A stretch of 30,406 nt of DNA, from positions 1-30,406 of IMG/VR virus record IMGVR_UViG_3300032241_001421, one strand, 5' to 3'. The notes beneath the pieces are model-generated. The model was not told the DNA's origin. It saw nothing but the letters and a program-made list of their open reading frames with translations, and did not search any database. Position numbers and translations under genes: made by a program. The DNA is from a virus. Below, in pieces: positions 1 through 7,385 of the stretch (within the stretch, counting starts at the first letter, position 1; every line of letters begins with the position of its first letter).

Positions 1-122
1 CTAACGTCTGCTATGTTTTTGCAAACTTTGGCAATTTGTGCTTGCCATTTACCAATGTTAAGTAACTCTCGGTGTCCGTCGCGCTTGGTGACGTAAATTT
101 CTCCCTGTCTTTGGGCGGCCAT
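1..122 (-). CDS. nrdA: Ribonucleotide reductase large subunit, N-terminus (partial)
   Basis: The gene runs off the left edge; only the first 40 codons are visible. The start ATG (120-122) follows an AGAGGA ribosome site. The peptide begins MAAQRQGEIYVTKRDGHREL and continues with a predicted helix (IGKWQAQIAKVCKNIADV). The V-T-K-R-D-G pattern near the N-terminus is the start of the ATP-cone allosteric domain of class I reductase alpha subunits, which reduce ribonucleotides to deoxyribonucleotides for phage DNA synthesis. T4-type phages commonly carry nrdA. An ATP cone also occurs in NrdR and class III reductases, so the exact class rests on context. The remaining gene, and whether it holds an intein, cannot be seen. 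Confidence 0.72.
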   Translation of the reverse strand, partial: MAAQRQGEIYVTKRDGHRELLNIGKWQAQIAKVCKNIADV

Positions 123-208
123 GTTTTGTCCTCTTTCAAATATTTTGATAACTGTTATGAGCAGCTAAGCTCGAGAGCTGAGTATTTACGCGTCATAAAG
201 TCGCATCG

Positions 209-733
209 TTATTTTTTTATTATATTACCGACCGATGCAATAGTCCTAGATTTTAATAGGAAATGATGGTTGTCTTGGTAATCATATATCTGCTGTATGT
301 TGTATGTTTTTGCAACTGTTTGATTATCAATTACTTTTTGATACTCTAAATTTAATAACCATCTGTTATCAACACTCAAAATAATTCTCTGTATTGCGCG
401 AATTTGATCGCTTACAAGAATAAGTTGTAGTCTATTGCCGATCCATCTAGCATCTTGTGACAACAGCAACGTATAAAACATTCCTACTGCAACGGCACTT
501 TCGTCAAATATGTTATTGTGTATAAAAGTCCAAGGATCAGGCCAAGATTTCGGCTCATCCCAGTCAAATGTTCTCACTGATATTGGAGCATTACTCCAAA
601 ACTGTGTAACTAATTCCAAATGTTGTTTATCCGACAAACCATCTGTTAAATTTTTGCGTAATTCTTTCCAACAACTCATAAAAGATTTAGAATTATCATT
701 CATAAACTTAATATGTTCCAGAAAATCTTCCAT
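209..733 (-). CDS. Conserved-looking hypothetical phage protein, 174 aa
   Basis: I do not recognise a family. The protein is soluble, rich in Trp, Asp and Ile, with a central stretch DPWTFIHNNIFDESAVAVG that looks like a folded alpha/beta core. No signal peptide or membrane segment is visible. The ATG at 733 is preceded by AGGTGA at good spacing, which supports the start. It lies 86 bases upstream of nrdA in the same direction and may be co-transcribed with it. A TATACAAT-like -10 lies just upstream of the ribosome site, but no convincing -35 was found. Confidence 0.75.
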   Translation of the reverse strand: MEDFLEHIKFMNDNSKSFMSCWKELRKNLTDGLSDKQHLELVTQFWSNAPISVRTFDWDEPKSWPDPWTFIHNNIFDESAVAVGMFYTLLLSQDARWIGNRLQLILVSDQIRAIQRIILSVDNRWLLNLEYQKVIDNQTVAKTYNIQQIYDYQDNHHFLLKSRTIASVGNIIKK

Positions 734-857
734 ATGTCACCTATTGTATAGTAATAACTTAATGCACTATTTTTATGAGTGAATCAATTAATTGTTAGTG
801 GTTGGATTCTAAACGACTTTAGACCAGGATCTACAGTTTTTGACAGCATTGACAACA

Positions 858-865
858 ATTTATAG
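858..865 (-). promoter_or_regulatory. Possible late promoter core (TATAAATT)
   Basis: On the minus strand the 146-base gap 734-879 contains TATAAATT, seven of eight bases of the T4 late core TATAAATA, about 125 bases upstream of the 174-aa gene. The same gap carries TTGACA and TATAGA on the plus strand (840-866, spacing 15), which would read antisense into the tail-fibre gene. Both are weak candidates; nothing else is evident in this gap. Confidence 0.25.
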
Positions 866-879
866 ATGTAAAAAAGGTG

Positions 880-3477
880 TCATGTTACGTTTACCAACGA
901 TGTTGCATCGGCTGTAGGAGTATCTATACCGTTGCCTGTATGCGAACCTACGGTACCGATGATCAACGACAACTGGACAGAGTCGTAACTATAGGTTGTG
1001 TTATTGGTTGATACAGCACCATTTGCGTTTAGTACAGCGCTGCCTTTGGCCAAATAACCAGATCCGGTTGAATGGTCACTTTCTGCCAAGTAGCAGTTAA
1101 GATATCCTTTGTTTGTTGACGCATAATTTGCAGTCTCTGCGGTTGTGCCATTATACGACCCGGTGGAGGATGTGGCATCTACAGAACCGCCATTTAATGC
1201 CAAATAGCCATATTGCAAGTTGTGAGAACCATTTGTGTTCATGGCCCACATACTGCCGTTAGTCTCGGCTGCAAACCCCGCTATATAGTTGTAAATGGCA
1301 AATCCATTGTTGGCAACTATGCTGCCCATTTCTGCCAAAAATCCATATCCAAGATTTTGTGAACTATCTCCACAATAGGCAGCATGAGCGTATCTTGCTT
1401 CAATTGCACCGCCGTTAAATGCGTGGAAACCTACGTCGCCTGCATCTGCAACATATGGTCCAGTTGATCCGTTATTTTGGCAATAGATATGACCACCAAG
1501 TTCTGCGCGCATACCGTAATAAAATTTATTGATATAAATGTTAGCCCCTACAACAATATTGCCACCTGCGTAGGCCCAGATTCCAAAACCATATGGATTT
1601 ATTCCAGCATTCCAGGTATAAGTCCCTGTCCATCCATCTAGTGCGTTTATTGTAAAGCCATCTAGCAATCCAAGACTTTTGTCGTTTTTAATCAAGAATG
1701 CTGGGCTATAGTTGGCCTGATAAAACTGAAGAACCACGTTTGCCGGCGTGGTTGTGTTGCCAATAATTTGTATTTGCGCACCTTGAGGATGTGTTATTTC
1801 AATTGGAACAGGCGATCCCGAGCTACCATATGTATATGTTCCATCTGCTACTTGTATTGTAACAACAGCACCGTTGTTAATCACTCTGTCATTTAGGTAA
1901 TTAAGAGCTACTTTTATATCAGAAAACTGTGCAGGTACATGTAGTGTGCATGATGCACTTACATCGCCTATAGGTATTAGGCCACCGGCATAGCTAAAAC
2001 TGCCAGGTCCATATAGCTGTGTTCCGTAACTTAATGCGGAACTTGTTACAAGATATATAGTCTGTGGCGCATAAACTAGCGACCCGGTAGCTGCTGCTGC
2101 AACAAATGCCGCAGTATCGTCAGTGGTGCCGTCTCCAACAGCTCCGTAATCTTTAACATTTACAACATCGGCAAATCTGTTGGCCAGGGTTCTGGCCACA
2201 GCGGTACCTGTAGTAATAACAGTTGCAGAACTGGCATTACTGGAGGAATTGAACACTCCACTGTAACCTGAATATCCACTTGTACCCGATACACCCGTTA
2301 AATTAGTTTGCTGCGCGTCAACAATTATATTTGTTGTTCCACTATCTATCACGCCTGGTGCAGTAGAAAATACGTCGCCCATACTGCCATTGAGTACAGA
2401 TGCTGTGCCCCAATAAATGCTTTTAACGGATGTCGGTGTTCCTACGCTTTTAAATGTGTTGCCAATGCTTGTAACGCCCGGATTACTGCTGGCATCGCCT
2501 ACATAAATTCCGTAATTGCTAATGCTATAAAATTTTGTTTGTGTAACAGTTGTGTACTCAGGTCCGTTGTGTACAGGTGTTAAGCCAGCTACAATGCCTC
2601 TATACAGTTGATGTAGCGTACAACGACTTAGGGTTGTGTATGCAACAGGGTCATTCATTAAAACGGCATTGGTAAACCCTTGTATATCACAATCTACAAG
2701 CTGCAAATCATGAGTGAATACTGCATTGCCTATGCTGCTGCAGGTAAACGCAGAATCTGTTCCGGCAGAATTGCCGGCTACCCATCCACCTATTGCATTT
2801 ACTCTCTCGTATCTAATGTGCGAGTATCTGGTTGAGTGCACCGCGCTAATTTGTTGTGAATTTGTACTGATACTGATGTCACGTATGTGTATCTTGGTCG
2901 GAAGAACTGCGCCATTTAAACCGATATTGGCTCCAGTTTGTCCGAGGCTGTCTACCGTTTCTAGCATATATTGCATAGATGTATCTGCCGCAGCAAGAAT
3001 TGTTGTTCCGTTGTTGCCGTCACCTATTATGCTCAAATACGGATACAGCAACAGTGTACTGTTTATTAGATAAGTACCTGCTGGAAAAAAGATCGAAACC
3101 GCAGTGTTGTTGGAAGCAGGGTATCCTTTAAGAAGTTCTGAAATGGCAGCATTAATCGCAGGGGCGTCGTCTGTTATGCCGTCGCCTGTTGCACCAAAGT
3201 CTTTAATGCTAACAATATCGTCTAATTTTGCATGCAGCGTGCGCGAGATAGCAGATGAAAGATTTATGCCATTAGCACTATAAATTGTAGTTATCAATTC
3301 GTCGTTTTGGCTGTAGGCAGTTAACACCTCGGTGTTTGCTCCATACCCATTAGAATTGCCTATAAACAACTGCCGCGTATCAAGGCACCAACCAAACTCG
3401 CCTTCTGCTAGAGAAGCTGGTAAATCAGCATATAAACCTCTACGGTTTTGTAGTCTTGCAATTGTTTGGATGGCCAT
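880..3477 (-). CDS. Tail fibre/tail spike with two pectate-lyase-type modules, 865 aa
   Basis: The N-terminal ~55 residues (RRGLYADLP..LAEGEFGWCLDT..LFIG) match the short virion-attachment module seen in many phage fibre proteins, such as the Mtd N-terminal domain. It is followed by two copies of the pectate-lyase-3/beta-helix entry signature: IKDFGATGDGITDDAPAIN near residue 90 and VKDYGAVGDGTTDDTAAF near residue 440. A collagen-like GTSGYSGYSG linker lies between them. The C-terminal ~330 residues are Gly/Ala/Asn-rich beta-helix-like repeats ending in a small Ser/Thr-rich tip. The likely role is host-surface binding, possibly with polysaccharide cleavage, but no catalytic residues can be assigned. 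The start ATG follows GGAG at ten bases. A late-type GGTAAATA lies upstream at 3504-3511. Confidence 0.85.
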   Translation of the reverse strand: MAIQTIARLQNRRGLYADLPASLAEGEFGWCLDTRQLFIGNSNGYGANTEVLTAYSQNDELITTIYSANGINLSSAISRTLHAKLDDIVSIKDFGATGDGITDDAPAINAAISELLKGYPASNNTAVSIFFPAGTYLINSTLLLYPYLSIIGDGNNGTTILAAADTSMQYMLETVDSLGQTGANIGLNGAVLPTKIHIRDISISTNSQQISAVHSTRYSHIRYERVNAIGGWVAGNSAGTDSAFTCSSIGNAVFTHDLQLVDCDIQGFTNAVLMNDPVAYTTLSRCTLHQLYRGIVAGLTPVHNGPEYTTVTQTKFYSISNYGIYVGDASSNPGVTSIGNTFKSVGTPTSVKSIYWGTASVLNGSMGDVFSTAPGVIDSGTTNIIVDAQQTNLTGVSGTSGYSGYSGVFNSSSNASSATVITTGTAVARTLANRFADVVNVKDYGAVGDGTTDDTAAFVAAAATGSLVYAPQTIYLVTSSALSYGTQLYGPGSFSYAGGLIPIGDVSASCTLHVPAQFSDIKVALNYLNDRVINNGAVVTIQVADGTYTYGSSGSPVPIEITHPQGAQIQIIGNTTTPANVVLQFYQANYSPAFLIKNDKSLGLLDGFTINALDGWTGTYTWNAGINPYGFGIWAYAGGNIVVGANIYINKFYYGMRAELGGHIYCQNNGSTGPYVADAGDVGFHAFNGGAIEARYAHAAYCGDSSQNLGYGFLAEMGSIVANNGFAIYNYIAGFAAETNGSMWAMNTNGSHNLQYGYLALNGGSVDATSSTGSYNGTTAETANYASTNKGYLNCYLAESDHSTGSGYLAKGSAVLNANGAVSTNNTTYSYDSVQLSLIIGTVGSHTGNGIDTPTADATSLVNVT

Positions 3478-3503
3478 GTTGATTTACGCTCCGATATGTA
3501 GAA

Positions 3504-3511
3504 TATTTACC
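3504..3511 (-). promoter_or_regulatory. Late-type promoter variant GGTAAATA for tail fibre
   Basis: The minus strand reads GGTAAATATTC 27 bases upstream of the tail-fibre start. It differs from the NATAAATA core found elsewhere in the window by T instead of A at the third position before the AAATA (GTAAATA). The same variant (AGTAAATA) precedes the AUU-start gene at 27746-27753. Confidence 0.4.
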
Positions 3512-3527
3512 TGCAAAATCTTTATAC

Positions 3528-3555
3528 TTGACTTGAATGTTAAACTTGTTATAAA
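3528..3555 (+). promoter_or_regulatory. Sigma70-type promoter for cca, predicts leaderless mRNA
   Basis: TTGACT at 3528-3533 and TATAAA at 3550-3555 are separated by 16 bases. The transcription start expected about 7 bases past the -10 falls on or next to the cca ATG at 3562. No Shine-Dalgarno sequence is present in the 6-base gap. Confidence 0.6.
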
Positions 3556-3561
3556 ACAACT

Positions 3562-4728
3562 ATGCCATGTGAACCCGCAACACATACCGTAGATATAAGC
3601 AATCTGACTAATGCAGAACTGGTCGGTCTACATACATTGTTTGTGGATAAAGGATTTGATATCCGGTTCGTAGGTGGGTGTGTTAGAGATTTTCTTGTAG
3701 GACACACACCCAATGACATCGATCTCTGCACAGATGCCAATCCGACAGAACAAATTGAAATTTATCAAGCTGCGAATATTCGTTATATTACAACAGGATT
3801 GCAACACGGCACTGTTTCTGTTGTGTTGAATAACATAACTTATGAAATTACCAGCTTGCGTCGAGATGAGAAAACTGATGGACGACATGCCACTGTGGCG
3901 TATACCCGCGATTGGTACACAGATTCAGAGAGGAGAGACTTTACTATCAATGCTATGAGCTTGACATTTAATGGCAAGCTAATTGACTACTTTAATGGTC
4001 TCAACGACCTGCACAATGGCCTTGTTGTATTCGTAGGCAATGCCGAGCAACGCATCCAGGAAGATTATCTTCGTATATTGAGGTGGTTTCGCTTCAGGGG
4101 GCGTTTTGGTATAAGCATGATTTATTCTGCAAGGCGTGCTGTTGAAAAACACGCATCAGGTCTTGCATCCATTAGTCGCGAACGTGTATGGAGCGAGATT
4201 AGCAGGATTTTGTCCGGCAATGACGGTCCCTACATTGTGATTGAAATGAAATCTCTTGGAATTTATCCACATATAAACCTAGGCGACATGCATGGCGACA
4301 TTCTAGTATCGCAAAAAACACATGCCATTACCAGGAATCCTGTCACTCTCATGGTAAGCTTGTTCCACGACCAAGCATACAGAGTACTTGAAAATTGGAA
4401 AGCCAGCCGAGACGATCAGGACTTGGCAAGATGGTTAGCTCTTGAAGAATGGTCTAACATCTCTCCATACAACTGGATGGCAGTTTCGGGTATTAGTAGA
4501 GAATGGGCAATGGAACTTGCTGCGCTTAGAGAGATGGATGCGTTTGATAGAGCTGTATTAGCAGAATGGGAGGTCCCAACGTTTCCTGTGTCTGGCAATG
4601 ATATTATTGCTCTAGGAGTAGCTCAGGGTCCAGAAGTTGGTAAAATTCTAAGTGCTCTTAAATTATTATGGTCACAAAACAATTACGTACCAACGAAGCA
4701 GGAATTGCTCGATACTGTTAATATCTAG
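3562..4728 (+). CDS. cca: tRNA nucleotidyltransferase (CCA-adding enzyme), class II, 388 aa
   Basis: Adds or repairs the 3'-CCA end of tRNAs using CTP and ATP. Visible class II nucleotidyltransferase landmarks: FVGGCVRDFLVG (residues 36-47), the catalytic metal-binding NDIDL with Asp52 and Asp54, the LRRDEKTDGRHA segment (99-110), RRDFTINAM (124-132, nucleotide recognition) and the EDYLRILRWFRFRGRFG helix region (167-183). The length is normal for the short enzymes. It is one of few plus-strand genes and has its own sigma70-type promoter placed so close that the mRNA would be leaderless. No tRNA gene was seen in the window, so it may serve phage tRNAs elsewhere or repair host tRNAs. A poly(A) polymerase of the same superfamily is the alternative; motifs alone do not separate the two. 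Confidence 0.9.
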   Translation: MPCEPATHTVDISNLTNAELVGLHTLFVDKGFDIRFVGGCVRDFLVGHTPNDIDLCTDANPTEQIEIYQAANIRYITTGLQHGTVSVVLNNITYEITSLRRDEKTDGRHATVAYTRDWYTDSERRDFTINAMSLTFNGKLIDYFNGLNDLHNGLVVFVGNAEQRIQEDYLRILRWFRFRGRFGISMIYSARRAVEKHASGLASISRERVWSEISRILSGNDGPYIVIEMKSLGIYPHINLGDMHGDILVSQKTHAITRNPVTLMVSLFHDQAYRVLENWKASRDDQDLARWLALEEWSNISPYNWMAVSGISREWAMELAALREMDAFDRAVLAEWEVPTFPVSGNDIIALGVAQGPEVGKILSALKLLWSQNNYVPTKQELLDTVNI

Positions 4729-4825
4729 TTGATTTAACAGACTTTTAATATTGTAATCCAGCAATTATTGAGTACATGCTGCTATACAGTTAAACCGTCT
4801 CATTCAATACTATGTGCCCATGTAG

Positions 4826-5079
4826 CAATTAACAGAGGATCTTCACGGTCCTGTGTTTTGTGCTGTATTTGATTCTAGACAGTTGGCAGAATCTGTGCAA
4901 CATCTATACGCTGTTATACGGAAATTAAAGTTGTCAAACAAAGGTGACAAAAATTAGATGACGTACCAAAGTCGATAGTCGGCCGGGCGTCATATATTGC
5001 AAACAAGCCAGTATCTATAAACGATGTTAACGAAACATTAGATACGTTTGAAGATTGGTTAGATCATAATAAATTGTAA
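4826..5079 (+). pseudogene. Broken small gene, two frames joined by a frameshift
   Basis: The 335-base gap after cca holds no intact gene but has two protein-like frames in series. Frame one (4826-4957) encodes 43 residues including HGPVFCAVFDSRQLAESVQH and ends in a TAG right after an A5 run at 4949-4953. The next frame (4948-5079) continues with KLDDVPKSIVGRASYIANK and ...TLDTFEDWLDHNKL and stops at 5077-5079. A one-base shift at the A5 run would fuse them into about 85 residues. A third frame upstream (PSHSILCAHVAINRG, about 4795-4839) may be the N-terminus after another shift. No start codon with a ribosome site was found. Its 3' end overlaps the convergent exonuclease gene by 16 bases. 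Most likely a decayed gene of unknown family; programmed frameshifting or a sequencing error at the homopolymer are alternatives. Confidence 0.5.
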
Positions 5080-5750
5080 TACTGCGCCACTCGCTGCCAC
5101 CAACGAGCAGTAAATTCTTCAAACTCGGCACCGTGTAACACCCAATGTTGAGGAGCATAGTCTTTTGAACACATTAGAATTACCCCCTGTTTAATATCTG
5201 TTCCGTATATTGCATTGTGCGCTGCGGCATAGGCTACTAACTGTGTTTTATAGTCAACTACTCGGTCATCTGTTTTAGGCCGATTAGTTTGTTTAAAATC
5301 AACAATGCTGGGCACACCTTTATACACACCAAGCACGTCGGTAGTTCCTGCATACAACTCTGGATAGTAAAGATTAACTTCTAGACCCCACACTTCGTCT
5401 AGACACGGCCTAAGATAGTTTTCCAATATGACTTCTGCCATTTTAGAACTCTGCTTGTGATAAAAATTTGTACCAGGCTTAGGATTTTCGCCCTTTAGGT
5501 ATCTTTCTAAAAACGAATGCATAAGTGTGCCTCGAAATGCAGCTTCCTTGGTAATTTCGTCTGCCTTTTTTTCACCTATGCTGCGTCGCCACGCATCGAG
5601 TGCTTTTTTAGACTCTTCTGATTTTGTTTTATCTAAAATAGTTGTAACCGACGGCAGTTTGCTTCCATGTGGGTCTACATACTTGCGACCGTCTTGACCA
5701 CCGTCTTCTCTAACAAGTGGAGTATACTGGAATTTGTTTGATAGTATCAT
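5064..5750 (-). CDS. PD-(D/E)XK exonuclease, MGME1/Cas4-like, 228 aa
   Basis: Probable metal-dependent DNA exonuclease of the PD-(D/E)XK superfamily. Visible landmarks: PSVTTIL (33-39), GTLMHSFLE with the His79 region (74-82), GLEV (122-125), AGTTDVLG with Asp138, IVDFKQT with Asp151 and Lys153 (149-155), and YKTQLVAY with Gln170 (167-174). The order H...E...D...DxK...Q is that of RecB/Cas4-type nucleases and resembles mitochondrial MGME1 and the small exonucleases common in marine T4-type phages. The likely role is recombination or DNA-end processing. The ATG at 5750 lacks a good ribosome site; AGGT lies about 22 bases upstream. It lies 33 bases after the 5784-6287 gene in the same direction. 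Confidence 0.82.
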   Translation of the reverse strand: MILSNKFQYTPLVREDGGQDGRKYVDPHGSKLPSVTTILDKTKSEESKKALDAWRRSIGEKKADEITKEAAFRGTLMHSFLERYLKGENPKPGTNFYHKQSSKMAEVILENYLRPCLDEVWGLEVNLYYPELYAGTTDVLGVYKGVPSIVDFKQTNRPKTDDRVVDYKTQLVAYAAAHNAIYGTDIKQGVILMCSKDYAPQHWVLHGAEFEEFTARWWQRVAQYYNLL

Positions 5751-5783
5751 GTTTCTAGTATTGTTGGTGTACCTGTCGAATAA

Positions 5784-6287
5784 CTATATTGTTTTCCCTA
5801 GGTTGTTAAGCCGGTCATGTTCTAATTTGTGCAAATCTGCAACAGTACCATCTGTAACATACACGCTGCACGCAATCATTTTTTTGTCAATGTCTCCTGT
5901 TACTTTTAACAGATTATTGCTTATTAAAATTTTGTTGTTGTACAGGTGCGCCCAGTACCAGCCGCACCTGGCGTTTAGCTCAGTGCTGCCTACCGGAATC
6001 CAAAAATCGTCTGTTGAAATTGTATAAATTTTACAAGGCACGTCTAGCCCGCTGTTAGTTGTCTTGCTAACAGCTTCCATTTTATCTGCTATTTTTTCAG
6101 CTATGGTAGCTTTCTTTTGCTCAGCACCAAACTGATTGATCAAAAGTAGCCCGCGAATTACGTCGGGCTTTTCGTTTAATAGTTTAATCTCATCTTCGGT
6201 CATATATACCGATTTTGCAACAAGTTCTTTTATTCTAGGTTTTTTGCTAGCCAGCAGCAGGGTGTCAGGGCTGTACATGCTTCTCAT
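5784..6287 (-). CDS. Hypothetical phage protein, 167 aa
   Basis: Family not recognised. The N-terminal half is charged and helical, with a predicted helix QFGAEQKKATIAEKIADKME (about residues 52-71). The C-terminal half (LDVPCKIYTISTDDFWIPVG onward) is beta-rich and could form a compact domain. No membrane segment. The in-frame ATG at 6278 (MYSPDTLL) has GAGAAG just upstream and may be the true start instead of 6287. It follows the 6298-6981 gene by 10 bases, suggesting co-transcription with the upstream structural-type genes. Confidence 0.7.
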   Translation of the reverse strand: MRSMYSPDTLLLASKKPRIKELVAKSVYMTEDEIKLLNEKPDVIRGLLLINQFGAEQKKATIAEKIADKMEAVSKTTNSGLDVPCKIYTISTDDFWIPVGSTELNARCGWYWAHLYNNKILISNNLLKVTGDIDKKMIACSVYVTDGTVADLHKLEHDRLNNLGKTI

Positions 6288-6297
6288 ATAATATATT

Positions 6298-6981
6298 TCA
6301 CCATTGTAGAACCCAAGTGAAAGTATTGCCAGTACTGGTGTTGACTATACGATTGACAATATAACCCATTGATGCAAAATAGTTAATTACAGCGTTCATT
6401 TGGGTATTGTACGGAGGCGACAACAACGGATTACTCATATTTGTTCCTTGCCATGCACCATAGTAATCTTGACTAGGATAGTATGCGTAAACGTAAAATG
6501 TTCCCGAGCCGACAGTAGTTAATGTAATTGCAATTGGTCTTGGTTGAATTGCATTAGCATAGCTGGATGCTAGCATAATGGTATTTGTGTCTACGTAGAT
6601 AACATAGTAGTATGTTGCCTGAGCTAGTGGAGACGGCAAACTGACTGTGCTGCTAACTGTGACAATATCTCCTGTGTTAAAAGGATGGTTAGTAATAGTC
6701 AGCATATTACCCGAAACAGTCCAGGTAAGTGGCGTAAACGGAGTGCTATAAGTCATAAGTGTGCCGTTTGACACTTGAGTCTGATACACCCCTTGCCCTA
6801 TTGCAGCAAACACAGCTTGTTGAAGAGCATTGGTCTCCTTATTAATTGCTTCCTCTCCAGGCAGCGAACTTCTGGCGTCTATTGCATTATAAAATACCGG
6901 ACTTGGCGGCGGGGATGGGTTATATGCATAGTTATAGTAAAAACTAGTTTGATAATTGGCATTATTAAGCGCGCAAGACAT
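6298..6981 (-). CDS. Putative virion protein with tail-type beta domain, 227 aa
   Basis: The middle of the protein (about residues 90-165) has the pattern LTITNHPFNTGDIVTVSS...YYYVIYVDTNTIMLASSYANA...GSGTFYVY. This beta-sandwich-like repeat is frequent in phage tail and fibre proteins. The N-terminus is Tyr/Asn-rich with a PSPPPSP stretch. The C-terminus (NTQMNAVINYFASMGYIVNR, ending FTWVLQW) is a different, more helical unit. The ATG at 6981 follows a GAGGA ribosome site. The exact position in the virion is unknown; assignment as structural rests on composition and on the neighbouring late genes. Confidence 0.65.
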   Translation of the reverse strand: MSCALNNANYQTSFYYNYAYNPSPPPSPVFYNAIDARSSLPGEEAINKETNALQQAVFAAIGQGVYQTQVSNGTLMTYSTPFTPLTWTVSGNMLTITNHPFNTGDIVTVSSTVSLPSPLAQATYYYVIYVDTNTIMLASSYANAIQPRPIAITLTTVGSGTFYVYAYYPSQDYYGAWQGTNMSNPLLSPPYNTQMNAVINYFASMGYIVNRIVNTSTGNTFTWVLQW

Positions 6982-7016
6982 TTTATTCGGTCCTCATAAT
7001 ATGGTTACAATTGTTT

Positions 7017-7382
7017 TTACAACGACAGTTCACCGGATTTCACTGCTTTGTCTGCTGCTTTTTCTGCAGTCTTATCAATCTTTTGTTGTTCCTTTTCCTC
7101 AGCTTTGTCGCTTAAAGGATCGGGAATGGTAGTTTTGAGCTTGATATGCTCAGGCCCACTTCGTTCTACTACGTCGATAAAAGGTGGTTTTGATAACACA
7201 TTCATCAAGTTGTCGGCATCAACGTCGTGATCTAAGCTGCGCATATATCTAACCGCGCCGTTGGGCCCGCTCATAGGAGCCCAAGGACTGTTTTTGTTGC
7301 GATACATAACAATGAAATCCATAAGATCATTGTTGATATCTTGTATAACTGCACTTTCAAAAAGTATTTCTTTAATTAACAC
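7017..7382 (-). CDS. Hypothetical phage protein with charged helical tail, 121 aa
   Basis: Starts with GTG at 7382, three bases after the stop of the 921-aa gene, with AAAGG upstream, so it is probably translationally coupled to it. The N-terminus MLIKEILFESAVIQDINND resembles the short amphipathic starts of other virion-type genes here. The C-terminal ~35 residues are Lys/Glu/Ala-rich (EEKEQQKIDKTAEKAADKA), a probable coiled coil or disordered tail. No known family. Confidence 0.65.
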   Translation of the reverse strand: MLIKEILFESAVIQDINNDLMDFIVMYRNKNSPWAPMSGPNGAVRYMRSLDHDVDADNLMNVLSKPPFIDVVERSGPEHIKLKTTIPDPLSDKAEEKEQQKIDKTAEKAADKAVKSGELSL

Positions 7383-7385
7383 GTA

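Noticed and set aside
839-866. Plus-strand TTGACA/TATAGA as a real promoter
   Set aside because: The spacer is only 15 bases and it would transcribe antisense into the tail-fibre gene with no plus-strand gene downstream.
4729-5063. tRNA gene or regulatory RNA next to cca
   Set aside because: No cloverleaf-like arms or TTC-arm sequence were found; protein-like broken frames explain the stretch better.
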